Shown here piece after piece: positions 18,584 through 27,220 of a stretch of DNA of 64,000 nt; position 1 is the first letter of the stretch; every line of letters starts with the position of its first letter. A model generated the notes under the pieces. The model had not been told where the DNA came from. It did not search any database and was given only the letters and a program-made list of their open reading frames with translations. Both the position numbers and the translations under genes were made by a program. The DNA is from UBA5796 sp040752455 (GTDB taxonomy: Bacteria > Chloroflexota > Anaerolineae > Anaerolineales > Villigracilaceae). The stretch lies in contig JBMOMN010000021.1 of the NCBI GenBank assembly GCA_049324115.1, forward strand, positions 1-64,000, given 5' to 3'.

Positions 18584-19108
18584 ATGACTGTTGACCTGAT
18601 CCTTTTCCTGATACTCGCCCTGGTATCCGTCGCCACTGCGGCCGGGATGCTGTTCAGCCGCAACGCGGTCTATTCGGCCCTGTTCCTGGTGTTGAACTTC
18701 GCTTCGATCGCGGTCTTCTACCTGTTACTTGGTGCGCCGTTCATCGCCATGGCCCAGATCACGGTCTATGCCGGGGCCATTATGGTGTTGTTCCTGTTCG
18801 TCATCATGCTGCTCGGAGCGGAACAACTGGCCCCGATCAAGGTCCTGCCCTGGCAGCGTCCGCTGGCGATCGGGTTGGCTGCCGTCCTGGTGGCCGAAAC
18901 CGCTTTTTTGCTGATCATGCGCGCCAGGCCCGCCGCAGATATCATCCCGCCGGCCGAAGCGGTCAACACGGTGGGTGAACTGCAAAGGCTGGGCATGAGC
19001 TTGTTCAACCAGTACCTGCTGCCGTTCGAGGTGACTTCCGTCCTGCTGCTGGTGGCGATGGTGGGTGCGATCGTCCTGACCAAACGAGAGAAAGGAGAGC
19101 GGGAGTAA
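18584..19108 (+). CDS. nuoJ: NADH-quinone oxidoreductase subunit J
   Basis: A 174-residue membrane subunit with five hydrophobic segments and the family stretch VYSALFLVLNFASIAVFYLLL followed by AQITVYAGAIMVLFLFVIML. ATG 18584 follows AAAAGGTG. The frame is open further upstream to 18524, but that part is repeat DNA and was excluded. Confidence 0.95.
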   Translation: MTVDLILFLILALVSVATAAGMLFSRNAVYSALFLVLNFASIAVFYLLLGAPFIAMAQITVYAGAIMVLFLFVIMLLGAEQLAPIKVLPWQRPLAIGLAAVLVAETAFLLIMRARPAADIIPPAEAVNTVGELQRLGMSLFNQYLLPFEVTSVLLLVAMVGAIVLTKREKGERE

Positions 19109-19136
19109 ACGCAAGGCGTAAACCCCGGAGAATCCT

Positions 19137-19439
19137 ATGGTTCCAGAGATTTATTACCTCGTCCTTTCCGCGATCTTGTTCACCATGGGCGCGTTGGGCG
19201 TACTTGCCCGCCGCAATGCGCTCATCATCTTTATGTCGGTCGAGTTGATGCTGAACGCGGCCAACCTGGCCTTCGTCTCTTTCGCCAACACCTACCAGCA
19301 ACTGGACGGGCAGATCATCGTCTTCTTCGTCATTGCCGTCGCGGCGGCAGAGGTGGCGGTCGGCCTGGCGTTGATCGTGGCGATCTTCAAGTCCAAGCAC
19401 AGCATTGACGTGGACCAGATGAGCAGCCTGAAGGGATAA
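19137..19439 (+). CDS. nuoK: NADH-quinone oxidoreductase subunit K
   Basis: A 100-residue antiporter-like small subunit with three membrane helices. It has RRNALIIFMSVELMLNAANL with the conserved membrane glutamate, and a second glutamate in AAAEVAVGLAL, both on the proton path. Length is typical. Confidence 0.96.
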   Translation: MVPEIYYLVLSAILFTMGALGVLARRNALIIFMSVELMLNAANLAFVSFANTYQQLDGQIIVFFVIAVAAAEVAVGLALIVAIFKSKHSIDVDQMSSLKG

Positions 19440-19536
19440 GAGAGAGACTAGAGAGCAGAGAGTAGAGATTGATCATCGCATTACTGTCTAACTGCTCTCT
19501 AATCACTATTCTCTACTCTCGACTGATGGAGTCACT
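19440..19536. repeat. Inverted repeat between nuoK and nuoL
   Basis: GAGAGCAG and CTGCTCTC arms with additional gagagtagaga/tctctactctc segments form a potential long stem. It is the same family as 18512-18583 and 24962-25055. No gene lies in it. Confidence 0.65.
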
Positions 19537-21642
19537 ATGCACTTTAGCGAAACAATAAACACCGGCTTCTTTTTCCTGGCCCCCTGGCTGGTCTTTGCGC
19601 CGGTCATCGGGCTGCTGGTCAACATCATTCTCGGCGGCTGGTTCCTGAAACGCTCCTGGGGTGAGACCGCCGTCGGAACGGTAGCCAGCCTGGCGTCCGG
19701 GGCCGCTTTCGTCGTCTCGGCGCTGCTGGCGTATTCCGTGTACGCCAACGGCGGCCACGGGGAGTCCGTCTTCCTGGCCCAGTGGATGCACATCGGCGAC
19801 CTGCAATTGAACTGGACCTTCCGGGTCGACTCACTTTCGACCACGATGATGCTGGTCGTCTCCGGGGTCGGGACGCTGATCCACATCTACGCCATCGGGT
19901 ACATGCACGAGGACGTGCGTTTCAAGAAGGACGAGAAACGTTACCAGCGCTTTTTCGTCTTCCTGAACCTGTTCATCGCCGCCATGATGATCCTGGTCAG
20001 CGGCGACTCGTACCTGATGCTGTTCGTCGGCTGGGAGGGCGTGGGGCTGTGCTCGTTCCTGTTGATCGGATTCTGGTACGACATGGACACCCTCGGTCGC
20101 TCGTCGTGGGCCAACTCCAACGCGGCCAAGAAAGCCTTCATCACCAACCGCATCGGCGACTTCGGTTTCCTGATCGCCGGGTTCCTGATGTTCTGGGCCT
20201 TCAAATCCTTCGATTTCAACACCGTCTTCGAAGCCGCCGAATCTGCCCCGCCTGAACTCATCCTGCTTATCACGCTCTTCATGCTGGTCGGCGTGGCCGG
20301 GAAGTCGGCCCAGATCCCGCTCTACGTCTGGCTGCCGGATGCGATGGCCGGCCCGACCCCGGTCTCGGCCCTGATCCATGCTGCCACGATGGTCACGGCG
20401 GGCGTGTACCTGGTCTCCCGCTCGGCCCCGCTCTACACCTTGGTCCCCGAAGCGCAGTACGTGGTCGCCATGACCGGCGCGGCGACGGCGCTGTTCGCCG
20501 CCACTATTGCGGTCGGGCAGTACGACATCAAGAAAGTCCTGGCTTACTCGACCATCTCGCAACTCGGATTCATGGTCGCGGCGGTCGGAATGGGCGCTTA
20601 CGTGGCCGGGATGTTCCACCTCGTGACCCATGCCTTCTTCAAGGCCCTGCTCTTCCTCTCCGCCGGTTCGATCATACTCGGACTTGAGCGGGGTCATCAC
20701 CATTTGGCCCATCATGGCGGCGGGCACGGCGACCACCACGAAGAAGTCTTCGACCCCGGTGACATGCGCAACATGGGCGGCCTGCGCAAGACCATGCCCG
20801 TGACCTTCTGGCTGTACCTGACCGGCACGCTGGCGCTGGCGGGTATCTTCCCCTTTGCCGGTTTCTGGTCGAAGGACGAGATCCTGGCCGACGCGTTCAG
20901 GGAAGGCTACACCGGGGTTTACTGGTTGTTGACCCTGGCGGCCTTCTTCACCGCCTTTTACATGGGCCGCCAGATCTGGATGGTCTTCTTCGGCGAACCA
21001 CGCCACGAAGCCGCGGCCCACGCCGAGGAGAGCAAGCCGATCATCACGGTCCCGCTGATGGTGCTGGCGCTCCTGTCCATCGTTGGCGGCGCGTTGAACC
21101 TGCCGGGCCTGCATACCTTCACCGAATGGCTGGAGCACACCCTCGAGGTCCACGCGGGCGAATTCGTGATGAGCGTGGCGCTCATTTCCACGGCCCTGGC
21201 CCTGGCCGCCATCGTGATTTCCTGGTTGATCTATGGCCGCAACCCGCTCAAGGCCGGTCAGCCCGACCCGCTCAAGAAACCGCTCGGCCTGGTCTTCACC
21301 GGCATGGAAAACAAATGGTTCGTGGACGAGGGCTACAAGGCGGTCATCCTGGACAACTACGTCCGCATCTCCAAATTCCTGGCGGACGTGATTGACTGGC
21401 GTTTCTGGCACGACTGGTTCCACGAGAAGGTCATCGCCGGCACGTACAACTGGCTTAGCAACGTCGCCCTCAATAAATACGCCGACCAGCGGGGCATTGA
21501 TGCCTTCGCCAACGGCCTCGGCGAGTGGACCAAGGAAGCCTCGGCCAGCCTGCGCCGGGTCCAAAACGGTTTCGTGCGCAGTTACGCTTTGTCCGTGCTG
21601 CTGGGAGTCGTTCTCATTCTAGGTTACTTGCTGTTGAAGTGA
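19537..21642 (+). CDS. nuoL: NADH-quinone oxidoreductase subunit L
   Basis: A 701-residue antiporter-like proton-pumping subunit with about 15 membrane helices. It shows FVGWEGVGLCSFLLIGFW, KSAQIPLYVWLPDAMAGPTPVSALIHAATMV and the following lysine and histidine residues of the pumping channel. A His-rich loop (GHHHLAHHGGGHGDHHEE) near residue 390 is notable. The C-terminal lateral helix region is present. Confidence 0.96.
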   Translation: MHFSETINTGFFFLAPWLVFAPVIGLLVNIILGGWFLKRSWGETAVGTVASLASGAAFVVSALLAYSVYANGGHGESVFLAQWMHIGDLQLNWTFRVDSLSTTMMLVVSGVGTLIHIYAIGYMHEDVRFKKDEKRYQRFFVFLNLFIAAMMILVSGDSYLMLFVGWEGVGLCSFLLIGFWYDMDTLGRSSWANSNAAKKAFITNRIGDFGFLIAGFLMFWAFKSFDFNTVFEAAESAPPELILLITLFMLVGVAGKSAQIPLYVWLPDAMAGPTPVSALIHAATMVTAGVYLVSRSAPLYTLVPEAQYVVAMTGAATALFAATIAVGQYDIKKVLAYSTISQLGFMVAAVGMGAYVAGMFHLVTHAFFKALLFLSAGSIILGLERGHHHLAHHGGGHGDHHEEVFDPGDMRNMGGLRKTMPVTFWLYLTGTLALAGIFPFAGFWSKDEILADAFREGYTGVYWLLTLAAFFTAFYMGRQIWMVFFGEPRHEAAAHAEESKPIITVPLMVLALLSIVGGALNLPGLHTFTEWLEHTLEVHAGEFVMSVALISTALALAAIVISWLIYGRNPLKAGQPDPLKKPLGLVFTGMENKWFVDEGYKAVILDNYVRISKFLADVIDWRFWHDWFHEKVIAGTYNWLSNVALNKYADQRGIDAFANGLGEWTKEASASLRRVQNGFVRSYALSVLLGVVLILGYLLLK

Positions 21643-21649
21643 ATATCGA

Positions 21650-21880
21650 ATGAACACCTGTCATTTTTGCGGCGGTGAGTTGAAAAAGCAATTGACCACC
21701 TTTTTGCATGAAGACAATGGCCAAGTGTGGGTTGTGCGTAATGTCCCCGCCTATGTGTGCGTTCAGTGCGGAGAAAAAGAGTTTTATCGAGCCACTACAA
21801 AGCAACTTCTTTCTCTGTTGAAACAACCGCCACGGCCATCTGAAATTTTGCACGTGCCCGCTTACGATATGGCGATGTAA
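21650..21880 (+). CDS. YgiT-type zinc-finger protein between nuoL and nuoM
   Basis: A 76-residue protein with the two CXXC pairs of the YgiT/MqsA zinc-finger domain: CHFCGGELKK at the start and CVQCGEKEF in the middle. In MqsA-type systems this domain is the N-terminal part of an antitoxin paired with a small toxin. Neither a toxin nor the usual DNA-binding domain is adjacent. It lies seven bases after nuoL and 25 before nuoM and looks like an inserted orphan. Confidence 0.85.
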   Translation: MNTCHFCGGELKKQLTTFLHEDNGQVWVVRNVPAYVCVQCGEKEFYRATTKQLLSLLKQPPRPSEILHVPAYDMAM

Positions 21881-21905
21881 ACAAACTCGAAACCGAGGAT
21901 AAACT

Positions 21906-23444
21906 ATGGACTTTTTTCTCGAACCCCTCACGCTCGTCACCTTCTTCCCGCTGGTGGGTGTACTCGTCCTCCTGCTCCTGCCGTCCGGGAACAAGAACCT
22001 GCTGCGCTGGACCGCTCTGGTCACCAGCCTGATCACTTTTGGGATCTCGATCTGGGCCATTTTCTTCAGCGGACAGTACAACGCCTCCAGCCCGGACCTG
22101 CAACTGGAAGCCAAATACGACTGGATCACCGTCGCCGGTTGGAACATCCAGTACTACATGGCGGTTGACGGCCTCTCGGTCCTGCTCGTCCTGCTGACCA
22201 CCTTCCTGACCCCCATCTCGATCCTGTCCACCTGGACCGCGGTCGAGGAACGGGTCAAGGATTTCATGCTCTTCTTCACCCTGTTGGAAGTCGGCATGTT
22301 GGGCGTCTTCATGGCCCAGGACCTGTTCCTGTTCTACATTTTCTGGGAATTCACCCTGGTCCCGATGTATTTCCTGATCGGCATCTGGGGCGGACCGCGC
22401 CGCATCTACGCCGCGATCAAGTTCTTCCTCTACACCATGGCCGGCTCGATCCTGATGCTGCTCGCCATCCTGTGGCTCGGCATCCAGCAGGGATCCTTCT
22501 CGGTGCCTGAGTTGATCGAGATGGGCGGCATCCCGGCGGGCATCCAGTTGTGGCTCTTCATCGCCTTCGCGGCTGCCTTCGCCATCAAAGTCCCGATGTG
22601 GCCGCTCCATTCCTGGCTCCCGGACGCCCACGTCGAAGCCCCGACCGCCGGTTCCGTCATCCTGGCCGGCGTCTTGCTGAAGATGGGCACTTACGGTTTC
22701 CTCCGTTTCAACCTGCCGCTCTTCCCCGAGGCTGCCATCCAGGCCGCCCCGTGGATGGCCCTGCTGGCCGTGATCGGCATCATCTACGGCGCAGCGGTCT
22801 CCTACGCCCAGGGCGACGCCAAGAAACTGGTCGCTTACTCCTCGGTCAGCCACCTGGGTTTCGTCATGCTCGGCCTGTTCGCCATGAACCCGCAGGGCAT
22901 CCAGGGCGGCATCCTGCAAATGGTCAATCACGGATTGAGCACCGGCGCTTTATTCCTCCTGGTCGGCATGATCTACGAACAGACCCACACCCGTGACCTG
23001 AAAGTGTACGGCGGTCTGTGGAAGATCACCCCGGTCTTCGGCACGCTGATGCTGATCGTGGCCCTGTCCTCGATGGGGCTGCCCGGCCTGAACGGATTCG
23101 TCGGCGAGTTCACCATCCTGCTCGGGGCCTGGGGCGCTGGCAGCGACGGCGGCGCGCTCGGTTCGGTGCTGTTCGCCGGGTTTGCGGCCGCAGGCGTCAT
23201 CATGGCTGCGGTCTACATCCTTTATATGTTCCAGAAGATGTTCCTCGGCCCCGACGGCTCGATCGTGGAAGAAGTCAAGAAGCGCGGGCATGCCCTGCGC
23301 GACCTGAACGCCCGCGAGATCATCACCCTGGTCCCGCTGTTGGTCTTCATCTTCTGGATCGGCCTCTATCCCCAGCCGTTCTTCAACCTGATGGCCCCCT
23401 CGGTTGACAAACTGGTCGCCATCCTCCAGGCGGCGATGCATTAA
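21906..23444 (+). CDS. nuoM: NADH-quinone oxidoreductase subunit M
   Basis: A 512-residue antiporter-like subunit with about 14 membrane helices. Motifs include YFLIGIWGGPRRIYAAIKFFLY, KVPMWPLHSWLPDAHVEAPT and AYSSVSHLGFVMLG. It is a proton channel of the distal membrane arm. The gene follows the YgiT-type insertion and has GAGGATAA before its ATG. Confidence 0.97.
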   Translation: MDFFLEPLTLVTFFPLVGVLVLLLLPSGNKNLLRWTALVTSLITFGISIWAIFFSGQYNASSPDLQLEAKYDWITVAGWNIQYYMAVDGLSVLLVLLTTFLTPISILSTWTAVEERVKDFMLFFTLLEVGMLGVFMAQDLFLFYIFWEFTLVPMYFLIGIWGGPRRIYAAIKFFLYTMAGSILMLLAILWLGIQQGSFSVPELIEMGGIPAGIQLWLFIAFAAAFAIKVPMWPLHSWLPDAHVEAPTAGSVILAGVLLKMGTYGFLRFNLPLFPEAAIQAAPWMALLAVIGIIYGAAVSYAQGDAKKLVAYSSVSHLGFVMLGLFAMNPQGIQGGILQMVNHGLSTGALFLLVGMIYEQTHTRDLKVYGGLWKITPVFGTLMLIVALSSMGLPGLNGFVGEFTILLGAWGAGSDGGALGSVLFAGFAAAGVIMAAVYILYMFQKMFLGPDGSIVEEVKKRGHALRDLNAREIITLVPLLVFIFWIGLYPQPFFNLMAPSVDKLVAILQAAMH

Positions 23445-23502
23445 AGCGGTCGGCCTTCAGCGTTCAGCGCTTGCTGACTGCTGGAAGCTGATGGCTGCCC
23501 TT
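23445..23502. repeat. CAGCGTTCAGC-type repeat between nuoM and nuoN
   Basis: The spacer holds cttcagcgttcagcgcttgctgactg-type DNA with imperfect inverted symmetry. It resembles the long hairpin at 54740-54786, which contains the same CAGCGTTCAGC unit. It is classed as an intergenic repeat. Confidence 0.5.
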
Positions 23503-23515
23503 CGAAAGGGTGCTT

Positions 23516-24961
23516 ATGACACTATCCGATTTCAACACCCTGCTCCCGTTGATCGTGCTGACGGTCTGGGCTTGCGCCCTGCTGATCGTGGATTTGTTCA
23601 TCCCGAAAGCGCGTAAAGGACTGACCGCATTGCTCGCCGTCTTCGGCCTGGCCCTGACCCTCGGCCTGACCCTGGCCCAGTTCGGCGATTCAAGCACCGG
23701 GTTCAGCGGCATGGTCATCCTGGACGGGTTCTCGACCTTCGTCAACGCGCTGCTGCTGGTGAGCGGATTGCTCGCCATCGGCCTGGCTTACGGTTACGTC
23801 AAGCGCATGGGACTGGAGCGGGGCGAATTCTACACCCTGACCCTGTTCAGCGTGACCGGCATGATGCTCATGGCCCAGGCCGCCGACCTGGTGATCGTCT
23901 TCCTGGCGCTGGAACTGCTTTCCATCCCGCTCTACGTGCTGGCGGCCTTTGCCCGTCCCCAACTGGATTCGGAGGAAGCCGGGATGAAATACTTCCTGCT
24001 CGGCGCGTTCTCCGCCGGCTTTGTGGTCTACGGCATCGCCCTGGCTTACGGCGCGACCGGCAGCACCGCACTGAGCGCCATCATCAGCGCCGTGGCGGAG
24101 CGGTCTGCCAACCTGACCCTGCTCACCGTCGGCGCGGCGCTCATCCTGGTCGGCTTCGGCTTCAAGGTCGCCGCGGTCCCCTTCCACATGTGGACGCCGG
24201 ACGTTTACCAGGGCGCGCCGACCGCCGTGACGGCCTTCATGGCCGCCGGAGCCAAGATCGCCGGATTCGCCGCCCTGCTGCGGGTCTTCTCGCTGGCCTT
24301 CCCCTCCCTCGCCGCCGACCTGACCCCGGTCCTGTGGGCGCTCTCGATGCTGACCATGGTCGTCGGCAACCTGCTGGCCATCTCGCAGACCAACATCAAA
24401 CGCCTGCTGGCTTACTCCTCCATCGCCCACGCCGGGTACATCCTGATGGCCTTCGTGCCTTTCGGCAACCAGGAGGTCCAGTCGGTGTCGGTCGCGGCAG
24501 GACTGTTCTACCTCGTCGCCTACGCCCTGACCAACTTCGGCTCGTGGGGGGTGGTGATCGCCCTCGAGCAAAAGGAAGGGCGGGGCCTGGAGATCAGCGA
24601 TTACGCCGGCCTGGGACGCAAATACCCGGCCCTGGCCGCCGCCATGACCATCTTCATGCTCTCCCTCACCGGCATCCCGCCCACGCTCGGGCTGGTGGGC
24701 AAGTTCTACCTGTTCCGGGCCGTCATGGCCGGCGGCTACACCGGCCTGGCGGTCATCGGCGTGCTCACCTCGCTCGTCTCGGCGTATTACTACCTGCGGG
24801 TGGTGGTCACCATGTACATGCGCGAAGGCGAGCCTGAAGCCATGCAGGAATCCTGGCTCAACCTGACCTGGGGCCTGGCGGCCATCCTCACCGTCGTTTT
24901 CAGTTTCGTCCCCTCCGGCCTGTTCGCCTGGGCCTCGCAGGCGGTTTTGAAGTTATTTTAG
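23516..24961 (+). CDS. nuoN: NADH-quinone oxidoreductase subunit N
   Basis: A 481-residue antiporter-like subunit with about 14 membrane helices. It shows LALELLSIPLYVLAAF, KVAAVPFHMWTPDVYQGAPT and AYSSIAHAGYILM. ATG 23516 is preferred because GAAAGG lies seven bases upstream; GTG 23510 is the alternative. This is the last nuo gene, completing all 14 subunits A-N in canonical order. Confidence 0.97.
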   Translation: MTLSDFNTLLPLIVLTVWACALLIVDLFIPKARKGLTALLAVFGLALTLGLTLAQFGDSSTGFSGMVILDGFSTFVNALLLVSGLLAIGLAYGYVKRMGLERGEFYTLTLFSVTGMMLMAQAADLVIVFLALELLSIPLYVLAAFARPQLDSEEAGMKYFLLGAFSAGFVVYGIALAYGATGSTALSAIISAVAERSANLTLLTVGAALILVGFGFKVAAVPFHMWTPDVYQGAPTAVTAFMAAGAKIAGFAALLRVFSLAFPSLAADLTPVLWALSMLTMVVGNLLAISQTNIKRLLAYSSIAHAGYILMAFVPFGNQEVQSVSVAAGLFYLVAYALTNFGSWGVVIALEQKEGRGLEISDYAGLGRKYPALAAAMTIFMLSLTGIPPTLGLVGKFYLFRAVMAGGYTGLAVIGVLTSLVSAYYYLRVVVTMYMREGEPEAMQESWLNLTWGLAAILTVVFSFVPSGLFAWASQAVLKLF

Positions 24962-25055
24962 ATAATTGGAGAGTAGAGAATAGAGAGCAGTATCTCTCGA
25001 TAGGGAGGTACTGCTCTTCAATTCACTGCTCTCTATTCTCTTATTTCCACTCTCT
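24962..25055. repeat. Long inverted repeat after nuoN
   Basis: AGAATAGAGAGCAG pairs with CTGCTCTCTATTCT, with further gagagtag/cactctc matches outside and ctctcgatagggag inside. It could end the nuo transcript, although no T-run is present. It is the strongest member of the family seen at 18512 and 19440. Confidence 0.7.
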
Positions 25056-25712
25056 ATGTTGAAAGCTCTCATCTTCGATTTCGACGGCCTGATCCTCGAC
25101 ACCGAAACGCCCGAGTTCGAGACCTGGCAGGCCATCTACCGCGAGCACAGCGCCGAACTCTCGATCCACGAGTGGGGGCAGTTCGTCGGCGGCAACGGGG
25201 CCAGCGATTTCGACCCGGTGCGCCATCTCGAAAAGCTGGCCGGACGGGAGCTTGACGACCCGGCCCTCCGCCGCCAGGCGAACGCCCGCTCGATGGAACG
25301 CATCCTGTCCCAGCCGGTTTTGCCGGGGGTGCTGGATTGGCTGGACTCAGCCCGCTCGAACGGGATCCCGTTAGCCGTAGCTTCGTCCTCGCCCCATAGC
25401 TGGGTGGACCCGCATCTCTCCCGGCTCGGGCTGGCCGGCCGTTTCGACGAGATCGTCTGCGCCGACGATGTGTCCCGCACCAAACCGGCCCCGGACCTGT
25501 TCATCGAAAGCCTCCGCCGGCTCCGGGTCCGGCACGACGAAGCTGCCGTTTTCGAGGATTCGCCCAACGGCGTCAAAGCTGCCAAAACGGCGGGACTCTT
25601 CGTCGTCGCCATCCCCAATCCGATCACCAGCCAACTGGGGGACTCCGGGGCGGACATCACGCTTTCCTCGTTGGCCGAATTATCCCTGACTTCGCTGATG
25701 AAAATGTTGTAG
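25056..25712 (+). CDS. HAD-family hydrolase, phosphoglucomutase/phosphatase-like
   Basis: A 218-residue haloacid dehalogenase-type protein. Motif I is FDFDGLILDTE (nucleophile aspartate), the threonine/serine motif is in AVASSSP, the lysine in TKPAPDLF and the final acidic motif is VFEDSPNGVKAA. The helical cap places it with beta-phosphoglucomutase and sugar-phosphate phosphatases. The exact substrate cannot be told. It starts directly after the repeat element. Confidence 0.9.
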   Translation: MLKALIFDFDGLILDTETPEFETWQAIYREHSAELSIHEWGQFVGGNGASDFDPVRHLEKLAGRELDDPALRRQANARSMERILSQPVLPGVLDWLDSARSNGIPLAVASSSPHSWVDPHLSRLGLAGRFDEIVCADDVSRTKPAPDLFIESLRRLRVRHDEAAVFEDSPNGVKAAKTAGLFVVAIPNPITSQLGDSGADITLSSLAELSLTSLMKML

Positions 25713-25747
25713 AATCAAGTTGTATAGACTTGTGTCTGGAGCATCCG

Positions 25748-26776
25748 ATGAACAAAAGAATATCTCGAATGATCGGGGACGAAAAAACCCGCTGGCAGGC
25801 GGTCGTGGCGGAATACGCCCGGCCGGACGCCTGGCGGAGCCTCTGGCAGGTTGCCAATACCTTGATACCCTACCTGGCGCTGTTCTATCTCTCGATCCGC
25901 AGCCTTGAGATCTCTTTTTGGCTGGCCCTGCCTTTGAGTTTGCTGACCGCCGGGTTCATGGTGCGGACGTTCATCATCTTCCACGATTGCGGGCACGGCG
26001 CGTTCTTCAAGGAGCGCCGGGCCAACGATTGGCTGGGCCGGATCACCGGGGTGCTGACCTTCACGCCCTACCAACGCTGGAAACACGACCACGCCATCCA
26101 CCACGCCACCGCCGGAGACCTGGACCGGCGCGGCCGGGGCGACGTGTACACCATGACCGTCCAGGAATACGTGCAGGCTCCCTGGTGGAAGAAGTTCGGG
26201 TATCGCGTCATGCGCCAGCCGGTGTTCATGTTTTTCTTCGGTTCGTTGATCGTGTTCGTCTTTACCCAGAGGATCCCGCCGGCCGAGGGCAAGCGAGAGA
26301 TCGCCAGCGTCTGGTGGACCAACGCCGCCCTGGCCGTGGTCATCACCGCCATGTGCCTGCTCTTCGGCTGGAAGGCTTATGTCATTGTGCAGGCGTTGGT
26401 GATCTTCTTCGGCGCTTCGGCGGGCATCTGGCTGTTCTACGTCCAGCACAACTTCGAGGGGACGTACTGGGAACGGCACGACAAATGGGATTTCTTCAAG
26501 GCCTGCGTGCAGGGCAGTTCGTTCTTCAAGCTGCCCGCCGTTTTGCAGTGGTTTACCGGGAACATCGGCTTCCACCACATCCATCATCTCGCCCCTAAAA
26601 TCCCCAATTACAAGCTGCCGAAAGTTTTCAAGGAAAACCCCATCTTCCAGGTCAAGCCGATCACGCTCTGGACCAGCTTCAAGTCACTGCGCCTGCGCCT
26701 CTGGGATGAAGAAACACACCGCATGGTCGGCTGGGACGCGCTCAAACTGTACCGGTTGGACAAGGTAAAAGTTTAA
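25748..26776 (+). CDS. Membrane fatty acid desaturase
   Basis: A 342-residue integral membrane di-iron desaturase. The three histidine boxes are HDCGHG (from residue 79), HDHAIHH (from 113) and HHIHH (276-280), with hydrophobic segments between. Such enzymes (DesA/omega-6 type) insert double bonds into membrane lipid acyl chains using O2, ferredoxin or cytochrome b5. ATG 25748 with GGAG six bases upstream was chosen over TTG 25730. The O2 dependence implies at least periodic exposure to oxygen. Confidence 0.92.
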   Translation: MNKRISRMIGDEKTRWQAVVAEYARPDAWRSLWQVANTLIPYLALFYLSIRSLEISFWLALPLSLLTAGFMVRTFIIFHDCGHGAFFKERRANDWLGRITGVLTFTPYQRWKHDHAIHHATAGDLDRRGRGDVYTMTVQEYVQAPWWKKFGYRVMRQPVFMFFFGSLIVFVFTQRIPPAEGKREIASVWWTNAALAVVITAMCLLFGWKAYVIVQALVIFFGASAGIWLFYVQHNFEGTYWERHDKWDFFKACVQGSSFFKLPAVLQWFTGNIGFHHIHHLAPKIPNYKLPKVFKENPIFQVKPITLWTSFKSLRLRLWDEETHRMVGWDALKLYRLDKVKV

Positions 26777-26808
26777 GGCTCTGAATTTTGCCGGTCGGAA
26801 ACCGGGTT

Positions 26809-27156
26809 TCAAAACGATGCCACGGCTTCTTCCAGCGTGTCGAAGATTTCGATCTGCTGTGAAATCCCTGCGATCTCCAGCACTTCCCGCACGTAGGACG
26901 TCGGGCTGACCAGCTTCAGATGTTTGCCCTCCCCGCCGTTCAACATCTTGTAGATCACCATCACCGCCCGGATACCGGCACTGGTGATGGAAGGCGCCTG
27001 ACTCAGGTCAATGATGAGGTCGCGCATCCCGATGTCGTAAGCGTTCCTGGCGGTTTGCTCGAATTCGGTGGTATTGCCCAGGTTGATCCGGTCCTGGAGC
27101 TGGAACACCGTGACCGGGACGCGCCCCTGCGCCTGCGAAACCTTGATCAAACTCAT
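26809..27156 (-). CDS. STAS-domain anti-sigma factor antagonist
   Basis: A 115-residue single STAS domain. The family motif is seen as LIIDLSQAPSITSAGIRAV, with S59 at the site phosphorylated in SpoIIAA/RsbV proteins. Such proteins bind an anti-sigma kinase and free a sigma factor. No partner kinase or sigma gene is adjacent. GAGG precedes its start on the minus strand. Confidence 0.88.
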   Translation of the reverse strand: MSLIKVSQAQGRVPVTVFQLQDRINLGNTTEFEQTARNAYDIGMRDLIIDLSQAPSITSAGIRAVMVIYKMLNGGEGKHLKLVSPTSYVREVLEIAGISQQIEIFDTLEEAVASF

Positions 27157-27220
27157 GGCCTCCTCCTTCGATTAACGGATAAAATATTAAGATAATAATA
27201 CTCCAAATTTGCCGAAAAAC

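Noticed and set aside
19831..21564. A 577-codon minus-strand frame
   Set aside because: It is antisense to nuoL, with charged low-complexity sequence and no domain.
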